A stretch of 64,000 bases of DNA, from the NCBI GenBank assembly GCA_963662905.2, contig CAXXFD010000001.1:963702-1027701 (forward strand), in the 5' to 3' direction. Both the position numbers and the translations under genes were made by a program. Source of the stretch: G963662905 sp963662905 (lineage in GTDB: Bacteria; Bacteroidota; Bacteroidia; Bacteroidales; WRLA01). The notes beneath the pieces are model-generated. The model worked only from the letters and a program-made list of their open reading frames with translations, was not told where the DNA came from and did not search any database. Positions 44,577 to 53,780 of the stretch are shown here, piece by piece; the first letter of the stretch is position 1, and the number at the start of each line of letters is the position of its first letter.

Positions 44577-44855
44577 ATGATGGGATTTACTAAAGCTGAA
44601 GAAGAATTTTTCGCAAAGCGCGATAGGGAGCTTGAGGGCTTAGAGAAGTGTGCCGACTGCCTGATACCGGAACAGCTTTCTCAAAAGGGCTGCACGTTCG
44701 TGCGCTATGAAGAACTAACGGAAAGGGTAACCACCTATGAATTCCGGATTTATGAAAAAGACGGAAAAAAAGTCGTGTACAACGAAGTTTATGTAGATAT
44801 GGAAGGGGGGATGTATTACCAGCAGCTCTATACAGAAGATGGCAAAATGCCGTGA
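44577..44855 (+). CDS. Small conserved-looking hypothetical protein
   Basis: 92 residues, acidic and soluble, not recognised. It contains a CADC pair (residues 25-28) and a third cysteine (GCTF), then two beta-like segments (TTYEFRIYEKDGKKVVYNEVYVDM, MYYQQLYTE). Codon use and composition look coding, and a -7 box sits immediately upstream. 60 bases before tadA on the same strand, which has its own -7 box. Function unknown; the cysteines could bind metal. Confidence 0.6.
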   Translation: MMGFTKAEEEFFAKRDRELEGLEKCADCLIPEQLSQKGCTFVRYEELTERVTTYEFRIYEKDGKKVVYNEVYVDMEGGMYYQQLYTEDGKMP

Positions 44856-44893
44856 TTTTGTCATAATCTCAAGCCCGGCTTCCGGGATGTAGC

Positions 44894-44901
44894 TACCTTT
44901 G
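44894..44901 (+). promoter_or_regulatory. Candidate -7 box for tadA
   Basis: TACCTTTG, matching TAnnTTTG, 13 bases before the tadA start. Confidence 0.4.
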
Positions 44902-44914
44902 CAAAAAAAGAATT

Positions 44915-45361
44915 ATGGAATTAAGTATTTTCAGTGACGGTCATTTTATGCGGGAAGCACTGCGGCAGGCCGAAAAAGCTTTTGAGCTGGGCGAGATCCC
45001 GGTAGGCGCGGTGATTGTGTGCGATCAGCGCATCATTGCCCGTGCGCATAATTTCACCGAGCGCCTCAATGATGTTACTGCCCATGCCGAAATGCAGGCG
45101 TTTACAGCTGCAGCCGATTTCCTGGGTGGAAAATACCTGAACGACTGCACTTTATATGTTACCCTCGAACCTTGTGTGATGTGTGCCGGCGCCAGCTACT
45201 GGACGCAGATAGGACGTGTGGTTTATGGCGCGTCGGATCCGAAACGTGGTTTTTCGCGCCTGAACGAAAATTTGCTGCATCCCAAAACGGAAGTGCTTGC
45301 CGGCGTGCTGGAAGATCAATGCTCCGCTTTGCTCAAAGAGTTTTTTGCGAAGAAGCGATAA
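44915..45361 (+). CDS. tadA: tRNA adenosine(34) deaminase
   Basis: Zinc-dependent deaminase that makes inosine at the wobble position of tRNA(Arg). Residues H57, E59 (AHAEMQAF) and C87, C90 (EPCVMCAGA) form the zinc and proton-shuttle site. The N-terminal M-R-E-A-L-R-Q-A-E-K-A and the late DPKRGFSRLNENLLHPK are characteristic of TadA rather than guanine or cytidine deaminases. Length 148. Followed by a bidirectional terminator. Confidence 0.94.
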   Translation: MELSIFSDGHFMREALRQAEKAFELGEIPVGAVIVCDQRIIARAHNFTERLNDVTAHAEMQAFTAAADFLGGKYLNDCTLYVTLEPCVMCAGASYWTQIGRVVYGASDPKRGFSRLNENLLHPKTEVLAGVLEDQCSALLKEFFAKKR

Positions 45362-45362
45362 A

Positions 45363-45392
45363 AAAAGGCAGCCCATGAAAAAGCTGCCTTTT
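45363..45392. terminator. Bidirectional intrinsic terminator
   Basis: AAAAGGCAGC (45363-45372) and its exact complement (45383-45392) with a 10-base loop, between convergent tadA and the efflux adaptor gene. Confidence 0.85.
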
Positions 45393-45411
45393 GAAATCGT
45401 TTTATTGGTTT

Positions 45412-46773
45412 TTATTTTTCCTCATCATCCTTATAAAGCTCTTCCTTGTCCACAACTTTTACTTCGGTATCGTTCTCCAGTTTGCGGGCAATAGCGTTGT
45501 AAGGGCCGGTAACTACTTCATCGCCTTCTTTTAATCCGCTGGTAATTTCAATATAGCGGTCGTCCTGAATGCCGGTGGTCACTTCTTTCATGAGGACTTT
45601 GTTTTCTTCGATTACGAAAACATATTCCTTAAAGTCATCGGCATCATTGGTTTCTTCCTCATCATCATTTTTCTTATCCGGATTGCGCCCCATGGCCTTA
45701 CGGTTCTTTTGAATGGCGGTATCGAGGCGGGCTGTAACGCTTTGGATGGGCACAGTAAGAATATCTCCGGCACGGGTCGTCTGGATATCCACTGTTGTGG
45801 ACATTCCCGGGCGGAAGGGGCTGTACGAAGCCGGTTTTCCCAGTGTAAGATCGGCATATGATGAAGGAAGCAGGCGGATTTTTACTGCAAAATTGGTTAC
45901 CTGATCCACGCTTACGCTATTGAGGTTGCTGGCCGATGTAGCTATTTCGCTTACCAAACCTTTGAATTTACGGTTGAGATAGGCATCCACTTCGATGAGG
46001 GTTGTATCGTTGAGGTTTACGCGCACAATATCGTTTTCGTTCACATCCACATTGGCTTCCATTTTATCGAGATTGGCAATGCGCATAATTTCCGTACCGA
46101 TACTAAACTGCGATGCTCCCGAAACGCGCTCGCCCTGTTCCACGCTCAGCTGCGAAACGGTACCCGAAGCCGGGCTGTAAATGGCGGTTTTGTCCAGGTC
46201 TTCTTTGGCTTGTTTCAAAGAAGCTTCGGCATTGCTCACCTGAAATTTCGATGCCAATACGCTTTGTTCTGCTGCATCCATATCGGCTTTGGCCATTTCG
46301 TAATTGGCGGTAGCCTGTTCAAAATCGGCATCAGAAATTACTTCCTCTTCAAAAAGTTTCTGGTTACGCTCAAAACTGAGCTTATCGTTCAGGAATTTTG
46401 CTTTTGCCTGCGCCAGCCGTGCTTTTGCATTGGCCAGATTGGCCTTTTGTGTATTGAGGTTGGCCATTCTTTGCTCATAAACGCTCACATAAATTTCCGG
46501 GTCAATTTTGGCCAGCAGATCACCTTTGGTAACCTGATCACCTTCTTTTACATGCAGCTCAACAACCTCGCCCGAAATGTATGGCGTGATTTTAATATCT
46601 TTTTCGGGTTGTATCTTCCCGTTGGCCGAAACGGTTTCAATAAGGCTTCTTTTACTGGCTTTCTCGGCAATTACTTTTAGTTCCCGTCCGTCTTTTTTTT
46701 TCACCACGGCAACTACAATCAGGATGATGAGCAAAGCGCCAAGTCCGATAAACAGGAATTTATTTTTTTTCAT
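45412..46773 (-). CDS. HlyD-family efflux periplasmic adaptor
   Basis: 453-residue membrane-fusion protein. One N-terminal helix (about 6-23), lipoyl half (ITPYISGEVVELHVKEGDQV), coiled-coil hairpin (about 95-200), second lipoyl half (IYSPASGTVSQLSVEQGERV), beta-barrel and membrane-proximal domains, and an acidic C-terminus (DKEELYKDDEEK). There is an unusual charged insertion near 350-380 (NPDKKNDDEEETNDADD). Encoded 216 bases after a TolC-type gene on the same strand. No pump subunit follows, because the next gene is convergent, so the inner-membrane partner must be encoded elsewhere. Confidence 0.9.
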   Translation of the reverse strand: MKKNKFLFIGLGALLIILIVVAVVKKKDGRELKVIAEKASKRSLIETVSANGKIQPEKDIKITPYISGEVVELHVKEGDQVTKGDLLAKIDPEIYVSVYEQRMANLNTQKANLANAKARLAQAKAKFLNDKLSFERNQKLFEEEVISDADFEQATANYEMAKADMDAAEQSVLASKFQVSNAEASLKQAKEDLDKTAIYSPASGTVSQLSVEQGERVSGASQFSIGTEIMRIANLDKMEANVDVNENDIVRVNLNDTTLIEVDAYLNRKFKGLVSEIATSASNLNSVSVDQVTNFAVKIRLLPSSYADLTLGKPASYSPFRPGMSTTVDIQTTRAGDILTVPIQSVTARLDTAIQKNRKAMGRNPDKKNDDEEETNDADDFKEYVFVIEENKVLMKEVTTGIQDDRYIEITSGLKEGDEVVTGPYNAIARKLENDTEVKVVDKEELYKDDEEK

Positions 46774-46989
46774 GCTGTTATTGTTTGGTCAGATGTTTTT
46801 GCGGGTTAAATTTTTTGCTGGTACATATTCAACTCCCGGTAAAAACAAAAGGTTAATGGTTTTATTGTTCAAATATTTGGTTAAACACAAAAACAGGAAA
46901 AAACCCTGTATGATCTCAAAGATACAATTTAAAAGAACATTGGCGAATAAAAGCCGGAAGATTTCTGCTCCCGGCTTCATCAATTCAAA

Positions 46990-48453
46990 TTAATTGCCTT
47001 CTTTTAGTGATAATGGTATGCCCATGTAGAAATCAAGTATTTTGGTGCGGAAAACGAAATCATATTTTGCCTGCAGCAGCTCTGCTTCGGCACGGGTCAG
47101 TTCTTTTTTCATTTCATTGTATTCAACAGTATTGATCATGCCCACATTGAGCTTTTGCTCGGCATAATTGAAGCTCTCCTGCGATGCAACCACTTTTTTC
47201 TCGGCAGAATAATATTTTTTGTACGCGGCAATTGCATCAGCTTCGGCCTGCTGGATGATTTTATTCAAATCGTTTTTGGTTTGCTCCAGCGCCAGTTCTG
47301 CATCGGCTTTTTGGATTTTGGCACGTGATACATTGGTTCGGGCCTGGAATCCGTTAAAAATCGGGATGCTCAAATAAAATCCCAAAGTTTGGTTGTTGTT
47401 GTCTTTGATCTGATCGCCAAATGATTTGGTTTTATAATCATAATCATAGGTGAAGCCCATAACGGTATCTAATGTGTTTTGCACAAAACCAATGGGCATG
47501 GTTTTCATTTGCGGATTGATGGCTTCTTTTGCTGCACCGCTATAGCCTGTTCCCCAGCTTCCATAAAGGCTGAGCGAAGGATAATAGGTTCCGCGTGCTA
47601 TTTTCATTTGAACCAACGCTTCATCAACGCCGGCTTCTGCTGCTTTAATTTCCGGACGGTTTTTTACCGCATAATCATAAACGGCTGTGGCCGATGTGGC
47701 ATTCACTTCTGCTTCGATGTCCACTTCGGGCTGGTCGATTTCAAAATAAGCTTCATTGTTCAAATCAAGCAGTTGGGCAAGGGTCAGCATACTGATTTGC
47801 AGGTTGTTTTCTGCTTCCACCACATTCAGCTCTTCAGCTGCGGCCTGTGCCTGGATATTGTATAAATCGCCCTTGGCCAATGTGCCTGCCTGCACAAGTT
47901 TTTGGGTGCGTTCTACCTGAAGCTGGGTTGTTTGCAATTGCGCCTGAGTTGTGCGCACCAGCTCGCGGTAAAACAGTACCTGCAGGTAATAAGTAGTGAT
48001 GTTCAAGCTAACATCATCTACCATTTTATCTACATTATATTGACTGATCTGCAATTGCAGCTGGCGTTGCTTTAAGGTGTTCAGTTTCTGAAAACCATTG
48101 AACAAATCCAGACGTGTAGAAATCGAAAAGTCATTGGACTGAACGGAAGTAGAAGCAAACTGGTTGGTATATCGGTCGATTGTTTGCCCCCAGTTGATGA
48201 TGGAATTGGCAGAAGCATTGAGCGTTGGGGCAAAACTGTATTTGCTTTCGGAGAGGTTTTTTTCTGCCAGATCAATATTGAGGCGCTGTCGCTTGATGCT
48301 GATATTGTTTTCTTTGGCGTAGTTAATGCAGGCTTCCAAAGACCAGGGTTCCTGCTCATCGCCGGGAGCTGTTTGTGCAAAACCGGCAGTTGCAATCAGA
48401 ATCGCCATTACAAAAACGATTATTTTCTTTCGGTAGATGAGGCTAGGTTTCAT
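46990..48453 (-). CDS. TolC-family outer-membrane efflux channel
   Basis: 487 residues. Signal peptide (about 1-27, ending GFAQ). Two repeats of the outer membrane efflux protein domain with long amphipathic helices: WSLEACINYAKENNISIKRQRL opens the first, and KNRPEIKAAEAGVDEALVQMKIARGTYYP and FNYAEQKLNVGMINTVEYNEMKKELTRAEAELLQAKYDFVFRTKILDFYMG are typical of the second. The start is ATG 48453 (MKPSLIYRKK); the longer frame adds 11 non-signal residues. Partner of the downstream HlyD adaptor. Confidence 0.93.
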   Translation of the reverse strand: MKPSLIYRKKIIVFVMAILIATAGFAQTAPGDEQEPWSLEACINYAKENNISIKRQRLNIDLAEKNLSESKYSFAPTLNASANSIINWGQTIDRYTNQFASTSVQSNDFSISTRLDLFNGFQKLNTLKQRQLQLQISQYNVDKMVDDVSLNITTYYLQVLFYRELVRTTQAQLQTTQLQVERTQKLVQAGTLAKGDLYNIQAQAAAEELNVVEAENNLQISMLTLAQLLDLNNEAYFEIDQPEVDIEAEVNATSATAVYDYAVKNRPEIKAAEAGVDEALVQMKIARGTYYPSLSLYGSWGTGYSGAAKEAINPQMKTMPIGFVQNTLDTVMGFTYDYDYKTKSFGDQIKDNNNQTLGFYLSIPIFNGFQARTNVSRAKIQKADAELALEQTKNDLNKIIQQAEADAIAAYKKYYSAEKKVVASQESFNYAEQKLNVGMINTVEYNEMKKELTRAEAELLQAKYDFVFRTKILDFYMGIPLSLKEGN

Positions 48454-48654
48454 TATCCAATATTTTGTTTGATCATTCATTGGCACATTGCTCTGCTAAA
48501 AACATGCCACGATTATATGCTATTGTTTTTCAATTGATTATAATCACGCATAAAAGTAAGCATTTTTTTGCTGTGTACGTTGGATAACATGGACTGTCCG
48601 TAAACGTACACCGGAAGAATTTCAGGAAATCCGCTGGCAAACAGGAGTATTTGC

Positions 48655-48662
48655 TAATTTTG
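48655..48662 (+). promoter_or_regulatory. Candidate -7 box for the M1 peptidase gene
   Basis: TAATTTTG, fitting TAnnTTTG, 23 bases before the chosen ATG at 48686. It overlaps an upstream in-frame GTG, which argues for the later start. Confidence 0.4.
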
Positions 48663-48685
48663 TGGCTGAACATAAAATCATCGAC

Positions 48686-50995
48686 ATGAAAAAGCCCTTG
48701 CAAAACATCAGAAGCATGATTACCGGCCTGCTGCTGATCATCGTTTTGGGATCTAATGCCCAGGCGCAATTCCTTTCCGATACCATTGATATTGAACATT
48801 ATCGGCTCGATTTGAAAATCATGGATTTCGACGAAGGAATCCTTTATGGAACGGCATACATCCAAATGAAAACCAAAATGGACAACATTTCGGCTTTTAA
48901 CCTGGACCTGCTGAAACTGCAAGTTGATTCTGCCTTTACCAATGATGAAGAAATTTCTGTTTCAGGCAATGACACTGTTATCCGCCTGCATTTGCCTACA
49001 GCTGTGAATGCCGGAGAGGAATTCAACCTGCGCATCCATTATCATGGCGAACCCAATGTAGAGCCCTACGGTTGGGGCGGATTTCATTTCAATAACGGAA
49101 TTGCATACAATCTGGGCGTGGCTTTTGAGGATTATCCGCACAATTACGGCCGCGTTTGGTATCCCTGCATCGATGACTTTATCGACCGCGCTACCTACGA
49201 TTTCTATATCACAGCAGCCGAGGAGCATAAAGCCATCTGCACAGGCCACCTGATTGATGTTCAGGATAATGGCGATGGTTCCAAAACCTGGCACTGGCAA
49301 ACGGCACACAGCCTGCCTACTTATCTCACTTCGGTTGCTGTATCCGATTATATCGAAATTGAGCAGAATTTTGAAGGCATGAACGGCGATATCCCCATGT
49401 ACCTTTATGTGCATGAAAACGACAGCCTTCAGGCCATCAATTCGTTCATTAACCTTCCGCAGATTATGGAAGGTTTTGAAGCCCATTGGGGACCGTATCC
49501 TTTTGAGCGCGTGGGCTATGTAAGCACACCTAAAGGCGCTATGGAACATGCTACAAACATCGCCTATCCAACCGGCTGCATCGACGGCGGGCTGACTTAC
49601 GAATATCTTTATGCCCACGAGCTGTCGCATATGTGGTTTGGCGATAAAGTTACCTGCGAAACCGCTGAGGATATGTGGCTTAACGAAGGCTGGGCTGTTT
49701 TCAACGAATATCTGACGCAGGAAATCCTTTATGGCAAAAATGCCTATCAGGCTTATTATCTCAACAAAAAAGCCGATGTTTTGCAATATTGCCATGCCAA
49801 TGATGGCGGATATTACGCGCTTTACGGCATTCCGCAAACCATCACTTATGGCGAAACTGTTTACCAAAAAGGCGCGCTTGTAGTGCATACTTTGCGGAAT
49901 TATATGGGTGATGATGCCTTCTTCCCGGCAGTGCGCCATTATCTGGAGCAATATGCCTATAATGATGCCAACTCATGGAACCTGCGCGATGCTTTGAGCG
50001 AGCACAGCGGAATGGACCTGACCGCATTTTTCGACAGCTGGGTGTTCAATCCGGGCTTTCCTCAGTTTTCAGTAGATTCATTTAATGTTGTGGCAAATGG
50101 CAATCAGTTTGATACTGAAGTCTTTATGAAACAAAAACTGCGCGGAACAGAACAATTTTTCACGGAGAATAAAGTCATGCTCCGTTTTGTCGATGCGCAA
50201 TGGCAGCATCAGGATGTAGTAATGGACCTGGCCGGGCAGAATGGAAATCAAACCTTTGCTTTAGATATTGAACCTTCATTTGTTTTGGTAAATGCTACCG
50301 ACATCATGGCCGATGCTGTTACACGTGTTCAAAGAACCATCAAAACCACCGGAACGTACGATTTCGGACACAGCTTTTGCGGTTTTGATGTACAGGAAAT
50401 AGGGGATTCGGCCTGGGTAAGTGTAGAACATAATTGGGTGGCACCCGATGATTTCCTCGAAGAAATTCCCGGTGTGCGCCTTTCGGATGCGCGTTACTGG
50501 ACCATTAAAGGAAATTTCGACGGAAAAATGACCATCAAAGGAAAATTCAAATACAGCAAAACCGGTTATCTCGATAACACTTTGTTGACCAATCCAACGG
50601 ATTCCTTAATGATCCTATACCGCCGCGATGCTTCCGAAAACTGGCATTCTGTGCCTTTCGAACGTTTTGGCCCCTTTAATGTGGGTTTTATTTATGTGCC
50701 AAACATGAAAGCCGGAGAATATACGCTTGCCGTTTGTGATGAAACTTTTGTTGGGCAAAATGATATTCCAAAAGAAGAAATCAGGGTTTTCCCAAATCCA
50801 TCCAATGGGATCGTGATGTTGGAGAACCTTCCCAAAGGCGAATACAGCATCCTCAACAGCGATGGCAAATGTGTGCAAAAAGGTTATGCGAAAGACAGCA
50901 GGCTTCAGATAAAACTCGATCAAAAAGGCGTTTATGTTTTCCGTATTTTTGATGGAACCACAAGGATTAACAAAAAATTGCTCATAACAAACTAA
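48686..50995 (+). CDS. M1-family metallo-aminopeptidase with T9SS C-terminal domain
   Basis: 769 residues. Signal peptide about 1-24 (AQAQ). N-terminal beta domain, then a gluzincin catalytic domain with HELSH (H311, E312, H315), E334 in WLNEGWA and the upstream PKGAMEHATN loop (equivalent to the GAMEN exopeptidase motif, with H in place of N). A late PKD/beta region and a C-terminal T9SS type A domain (FPNPSNGIVMLENLP ... KGVYVFRIF) indicate secretion to the surface. It probably trims extracellular peptides. Start placed at the ATG after the -7 box. The YfcC transporter gene starts 8 bases after its stop. Confidence 0.92.
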   Translation: MKKPLQNIRSMITGLLLIIVLGSNAQAQFLSDTIDIEHYRLDLKIMDFDEGILYGTAYIQMKTKMDNISAFNLDLLKLQVDSAFTNDEEISVSGNDTVIRLHLPTAVNAGEEFNLRIHYHGEPNVEPYGWGGFHFNNGIAYNLGVAFEDYPHNYGRVWYPCIDDFIDRATYDFYITAAEEHKAICTGHLIDVQDNGDGSKTWHWQTAHSLPTYLTSVAVSDYIEIEQNFEGMNGDIPMYLYVHENDSLQAINSFINLPQIMEGFEAHWGPYPFERVGYVSTPKGAMEHATNIAYPTGCIDGGLTYEYLYAHELSHMWFGDKVTCETAEDMWLNEGWAVFNEYLTQEILYGKNAYQAYYLNKKADVLQYCHANDGGYYALYGIPQTITYGETVYQKGALVVHTLRNYMGDDAFFPAVRHYLEQYAYNDANSWNLRDALSEHSGMDLTAFFDSWVFNPGFPQFSVDSFNVVANGNQFDTEVFMKQKLRGTEQFFTENKVMLRFVDAQWQHQDVVMDLAGQNGNQTFALDIEPSFVLVNATDIMADAVTRVQRTIKTTGTYDFGHSFCGFDVQEIGDSAWVSVEHNWVAPDDFLEEIPGVRLSDARYWTIKGNFDGKMTIKGKFKYSKTGYLDNTLLTNPTDSLMILYRRDASENWHSVPFERFGPFNVGFIYVPNMKAGEYTLAVCDETFVGQNDIPKEEIRVFPNPSNGIVMLENLPKGEYSILNSDGKCVQKGYAKDSRLQIKLDQKGVYVFRIFDGTTRINKKLLITN

Positions 50996-51003
50996 TCAAC
51001 TTT

Positions 51004-52608
51004 ATGGCTGGAAAGAGGAAAATCCCCCACACTTACGTCATTGTTTTCTTTATTATTATTTTTTCGGCAATCCTTACCTGGTTTGTGCCGGGTGGTGCTT
51101 TTGAGCGCGAAACGGTAAGCATGCCCGATGGCGGCACCCGAGAAGTTATTGTAAGCGAATCCTTCGGATATCTTGATAATGAACCACAAACCTGGCAAAT
51201 CTTTTCTGCACTATTCGATGGTTTTGTGGATAAAGCAGATATTATCGTTTTTATCTTGTTAATAGGCGGTGCTTTCTGGATTATGAACGAAAGCAAAGCT
51301 ATTGATGTCGGGATTTTCAGTTTTTTGAAAATGACCCGCAAGCTCGAGAATATTTCCTTTTTCCGGAAAATCGGTGTGGACAACCTGATTTTCACGCTTA
51401 TCATGCTGATGTTCAGTATTTTTGGTGCTGTGTTTGGCATGAGCGAAGAAACCATCGCCTTTGTGATTATTTTCGTTCCGCTGGCCATATCCATGGGCTA
51501 CGACAGCATTGTGGGCGTTTCGCTTTGCTTTGTTGCTGCCGGACTGGGTTTTGCCGGTGCATTGCTCAATCCTTTTACCATTGGAATTGCACAAGGACTG
51601 AGCGACCTTCCGCTCTTTTCCGGCCTGGAATACCGTATGTTCAGCTGGTTGGTAATCAATGTACTGGGCATTGCATGGATATTGCGCTATGCAGCAAAAA
51701 TCAAGAAAACCCCAAAGAAAAGCCCGGTTTATGAAACCGATGAAGTTTGGCGCAAAGAACACAATACCGATCCTGAAAACGTAAAATTTTACACCCCTCT
51801 TTCTGCCTGGATCACCTGGGGAATACTTTCCGTGGCCCTGATTATCTACGGATTTCAGTTTCCGGAAAGCACTTTGAAAATCGGCAATTCCGAAAGCACA
51901 TTGCCGGTATTGCCGGTGCTGGCCGGATTGTTTGTGGTCGGTGGGTTTTTCTCCTTGCGCAAATCGGTGCATTTTTTCATTCTCCACCTGCTGGGATTTA
52001 CTATTCTCTACCTCATCGCCGGCGTAATGGGCTATGGCTGGTATGTAATGGAAATTGCCACGCTCTTTTTTGTAATGGGTTTGGCGTCCGGTATGGCGAT
52101 GAACTACAGCCCCAACCGTATAACGCAGCTTTTCCTCACCGGCGTGAAAGATATTTTATCGGCGGCCATGGTCGTTGGATTGGCCGGCGGCATCATCATC
52201 ATACTCAACAATGGACAGATTATTGATACCATCCTCAACAGCATTGCAGGCAGTATGGCAGATATGGGCAAAGTAGGTTCGGTAGGTATGATGTATGTTT
52301 TCCAAACCATCATCAATGTAGTGATACCATCGGGCTCGGCCAAAGCAGCGCTGACCATGCCCATTATGTCGCAATTCTCTGATTTGATCGGGGTTTCGCG
52401 CCAGGCAACCGTTATGGCATTTCAGTTTGGCGATGGCTTTACCAATATGATCACACCAACTTCCGGTGTGTTGATCGGTGTGCTGGGCGTTGCCAAAATC
52501 CCCTACGACAAATGGGTGAAATGGATCGCACCATTTATGCTCGTTTTGGTGATTTTAGGATTTTTGCTGCTCATTCCAACGGTATTGATGAAGCTCAATG
52601 GGTTTTAA
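51004..52608 (+). CDS. YfcC/DcuC-like C4-dicarboxylate- or peptide-type membrane transporter
   Basis: 534-residue integral membrane protein of the YfcC family, with about 12 helices. Family features: IPHTYVIVFFIIIFSAILTWFVPGGAFER at the N-terminus, EETIAFVIIFVPLAISMGYD, GALLNPFTIGIAQGLSDLPLFSGLEYR and late VIPSGSAKAALTMPIMSQFSDLIGVSRQ, GDGFTNMITPTSGVLIGVLG. Homologues are annotated as basic amino-acid/peptide or C4-dicarboxylate carriers; the substrate is unproven. It directly follows the secreted M1 aminopeptidase (8 bases), so uptake of the released amino acids or peptides is an attractive hypothesis. Confidence 0.88.
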   Translation: MAGKRKIPHTYVIVFFIIIFSAILTWFVPGGAFERETVSMPDGGTREVIVSESFGYLDNEPQTWQIFSALFDGFVDKADIIVFILLIGGAFWIMNESKAIDVGIFSFLKMTRKLENISFFRKIGVDNLIFTLIMLMFSIFGAVFGMSEETIAFVIIFVPLAISMGYDSIVGVSLCFVAAGLGFAGALLNPFTIGIAQGLSDLPLFSGLEYRMFSWLVINVLGIAWILRYAAKIKKTPKKSPVYETDEVWRKEHNTDPENVKFYTPLSAWITWGILSVALIIYGFQFPESTLKIGNSESTLPVLPVLAGLFVVGGFFSLRKSVHFFILHLLGFTILYLIAGVMGYGWYVMEIATLFFVMGLASGMAMNYSPNRITQLFLTGVKDILSAAMVVGLAGGIIIILNNGQIIDTILNSIAGSMADMGKVGSVGMMYVFQTIINVVIPSGSAKAALTMPIMSQFSDLIGVSRQATVMAFQFGDGFTNMITPTSGVLIGVLGVAKIPYDKWVKWIAPFMLVLVILGFLLLIPTVLMKLNGF

Positions 52609-53014
52609 TCAGTTTATTTCATAAACACCCAAAAACGGGCAAAATCTTATTACTGAGCGGGTTCAGGCATTGCGAATCAGGGATCATTGTTTTGGTTTAG
52701 TGAGAACAATGGAAAAATGGTGCTTAAAAGGTCGATTCCAATAAAATCGGTTTTTAAAATAAAATGCACTAAAAAATGACCTGAATGATGCAAATGGATA
52801 GTTTGATAGACAAGTATCATGGCGCCTTCATCTATTATCATGCATGGAAACGGACAAGGACATTTATATTATGGTGTCTGAATTCCATGGGGCACCGAAC
52901 ATTAACAGTGATTATGCCATTGATGGACATTTGTTTCGTGATTGTTCATCAGGGATGGTCTATTACTATTACTAATTCCCTCACATCTGGTGACTGTGAC
53001 AATCAGTTTGACGT

Positions 53015-53047
53015 ACTCATCAAATGACGCAAAGTCATCCGATGAGT
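53015..53047. repeat. Dispersed hairpin element, copy 2
   Basis: Outer stem ACTCATC/GATGAGT, a 2x2 internal loop, inner stem ATGAC/GTCAT and a 5-base loop. Same layout as 8508-8541; the second outer pair is C-G here and T-A there. Confidence 0.55.
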
Positions 53048-53101
53048 GGAATAAAGCCAAAAACCCGCTCCATCTTTCATTCTATTATCAACAAAATCCT
53101 C

Positions 53102-53109
53102 TAATTTTG
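53102..53109 (+). promoter_or_regulatory. Candidate -7 box for the DUF3109 gene
   Basis: TAATTTTG, fitting TAnnTTTG, 18 bases before the ATG at 53128. No -33 TTG seen. Confidence 0.4.
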
Positions 53110-53127
53110 CCGTTTAATATTTGCGAT

Positions 53128-53730
53128 ATGTTTATTATAGATAAAACCATCATTTCTGAAGAAATTTTCGATATCCACTTCGTATGCGACCTGGACAAAT
53201 GCATGGGCGCCTGCTGTGTCGAAGGCGATGCCGGAGCGCCATTGCTTGAAGAGGAAATCGGGATACTGGAAGATATTACTGATGAGGTGAAGAAATATAT
53301 GGTGCCCGAAGGCATTGAAGTCATTGAAACAACGGGCACATTTGATTATGATGAGGATGGCAATTTTGTTACGCCCCTTATTGGCAACCGCGATTGCGCC
53401 TACGTTTTTTATGATGAAGAAGGTATCGCGAAATGCGCCATTGAAAAAGCTTATGAAGATGGATGCCCCATAACGCTCAGCCATAAATTTAAAAAGCCGG
53501 TGTCCTGCCATTTGTATCCGGTGCGCATCAGCCAGGTAGGCGAGCATGAGGCCGTGAACTACCACAAATGGCATATTTGTAAAAAAGCACTGAAAAACGG
53601 TAAAAAACTGGGCGTGCCGCTCTATAAATTCCTGCGCGAACCATTAATCCGCAATTACGGACAGGATTGGTACGATGAACTTTTAAAAGAAGGGCTGCGC
53701 AGAGAAGAAGCAGCGAAAACAGATTTTTAA
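53128..53730 (+). CDS. DUF3109-family cysteine-rich protein
   Basis: 200-residue cytoplasmic protein of the DUF3109 family, common in Bacteroidota. Characteristic N-terminus MFIIDKTIISEEIF and a cysteine cluster C20, C25, C29, C30 (FVCDLDKCMGACC), with more cysteines in RDCAYV, KCAIEKAY, DGCPIT, SCHLYPVR and WHICKK. This resembles the YkgJ-type metal- or FeS-cluster ligand pattern. Function unknown. The long open frame upstream (from 52942) is discounted: the -7 box lies between it and this ATG. Ends before a strong terminator. Confidence 0.85.
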   Translation: MFIIDKTIISEEIFDIHFVCDLDKCMGACCVEGDAGAPLLEEEIGILEDITDEVKKYMVPEGIEVIETTGTFDYDEDGNFVTPLIGNRDCAYVFYDEEGIAKCAIEKAYEDGCPITLSHKFKKPVSCHLYPVRISQVGEHEAVNYHKWHICKKALKNGKKLGVPLYKFLREPLIRNYGQDWYDELLKEGLRREEAAKTDF

Positions 53731-53741
53731 TAAAAAACGCC

Positions 53742-53780
53742 AAAAGGCCTTCATGGTTTCCCAAACCTTGAAGGCCTTTT
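53742..53780 (+). terminator. Strong intrinsic terminator after DUF3109
   Basis: An 18-base stem (53742-53759 with 53763-53780, one mismatch) around a CCC loop, followed by Ts. Confidence 0.85.

Larger units (their letters stand above)
52609..53127. other. Intergenic region with dispersed hairpin, copy 2
   Basis: About 520 AT-rich bases. Holds the hairpin at 53015-53047 and the -7 box at 53102-53109. Short frames here (for example 52785-53027) have no family features and are not called. Confidence 0.5.

Noticed and set aside
52785..53027. 81-codon plus-strand open frame upstream of DUF3109
   Set aside because: No signal peptide, domain or promoter pattern; it overlaps the dispersed hairpin, and the DUF3109 start is better placed after the -7 box.
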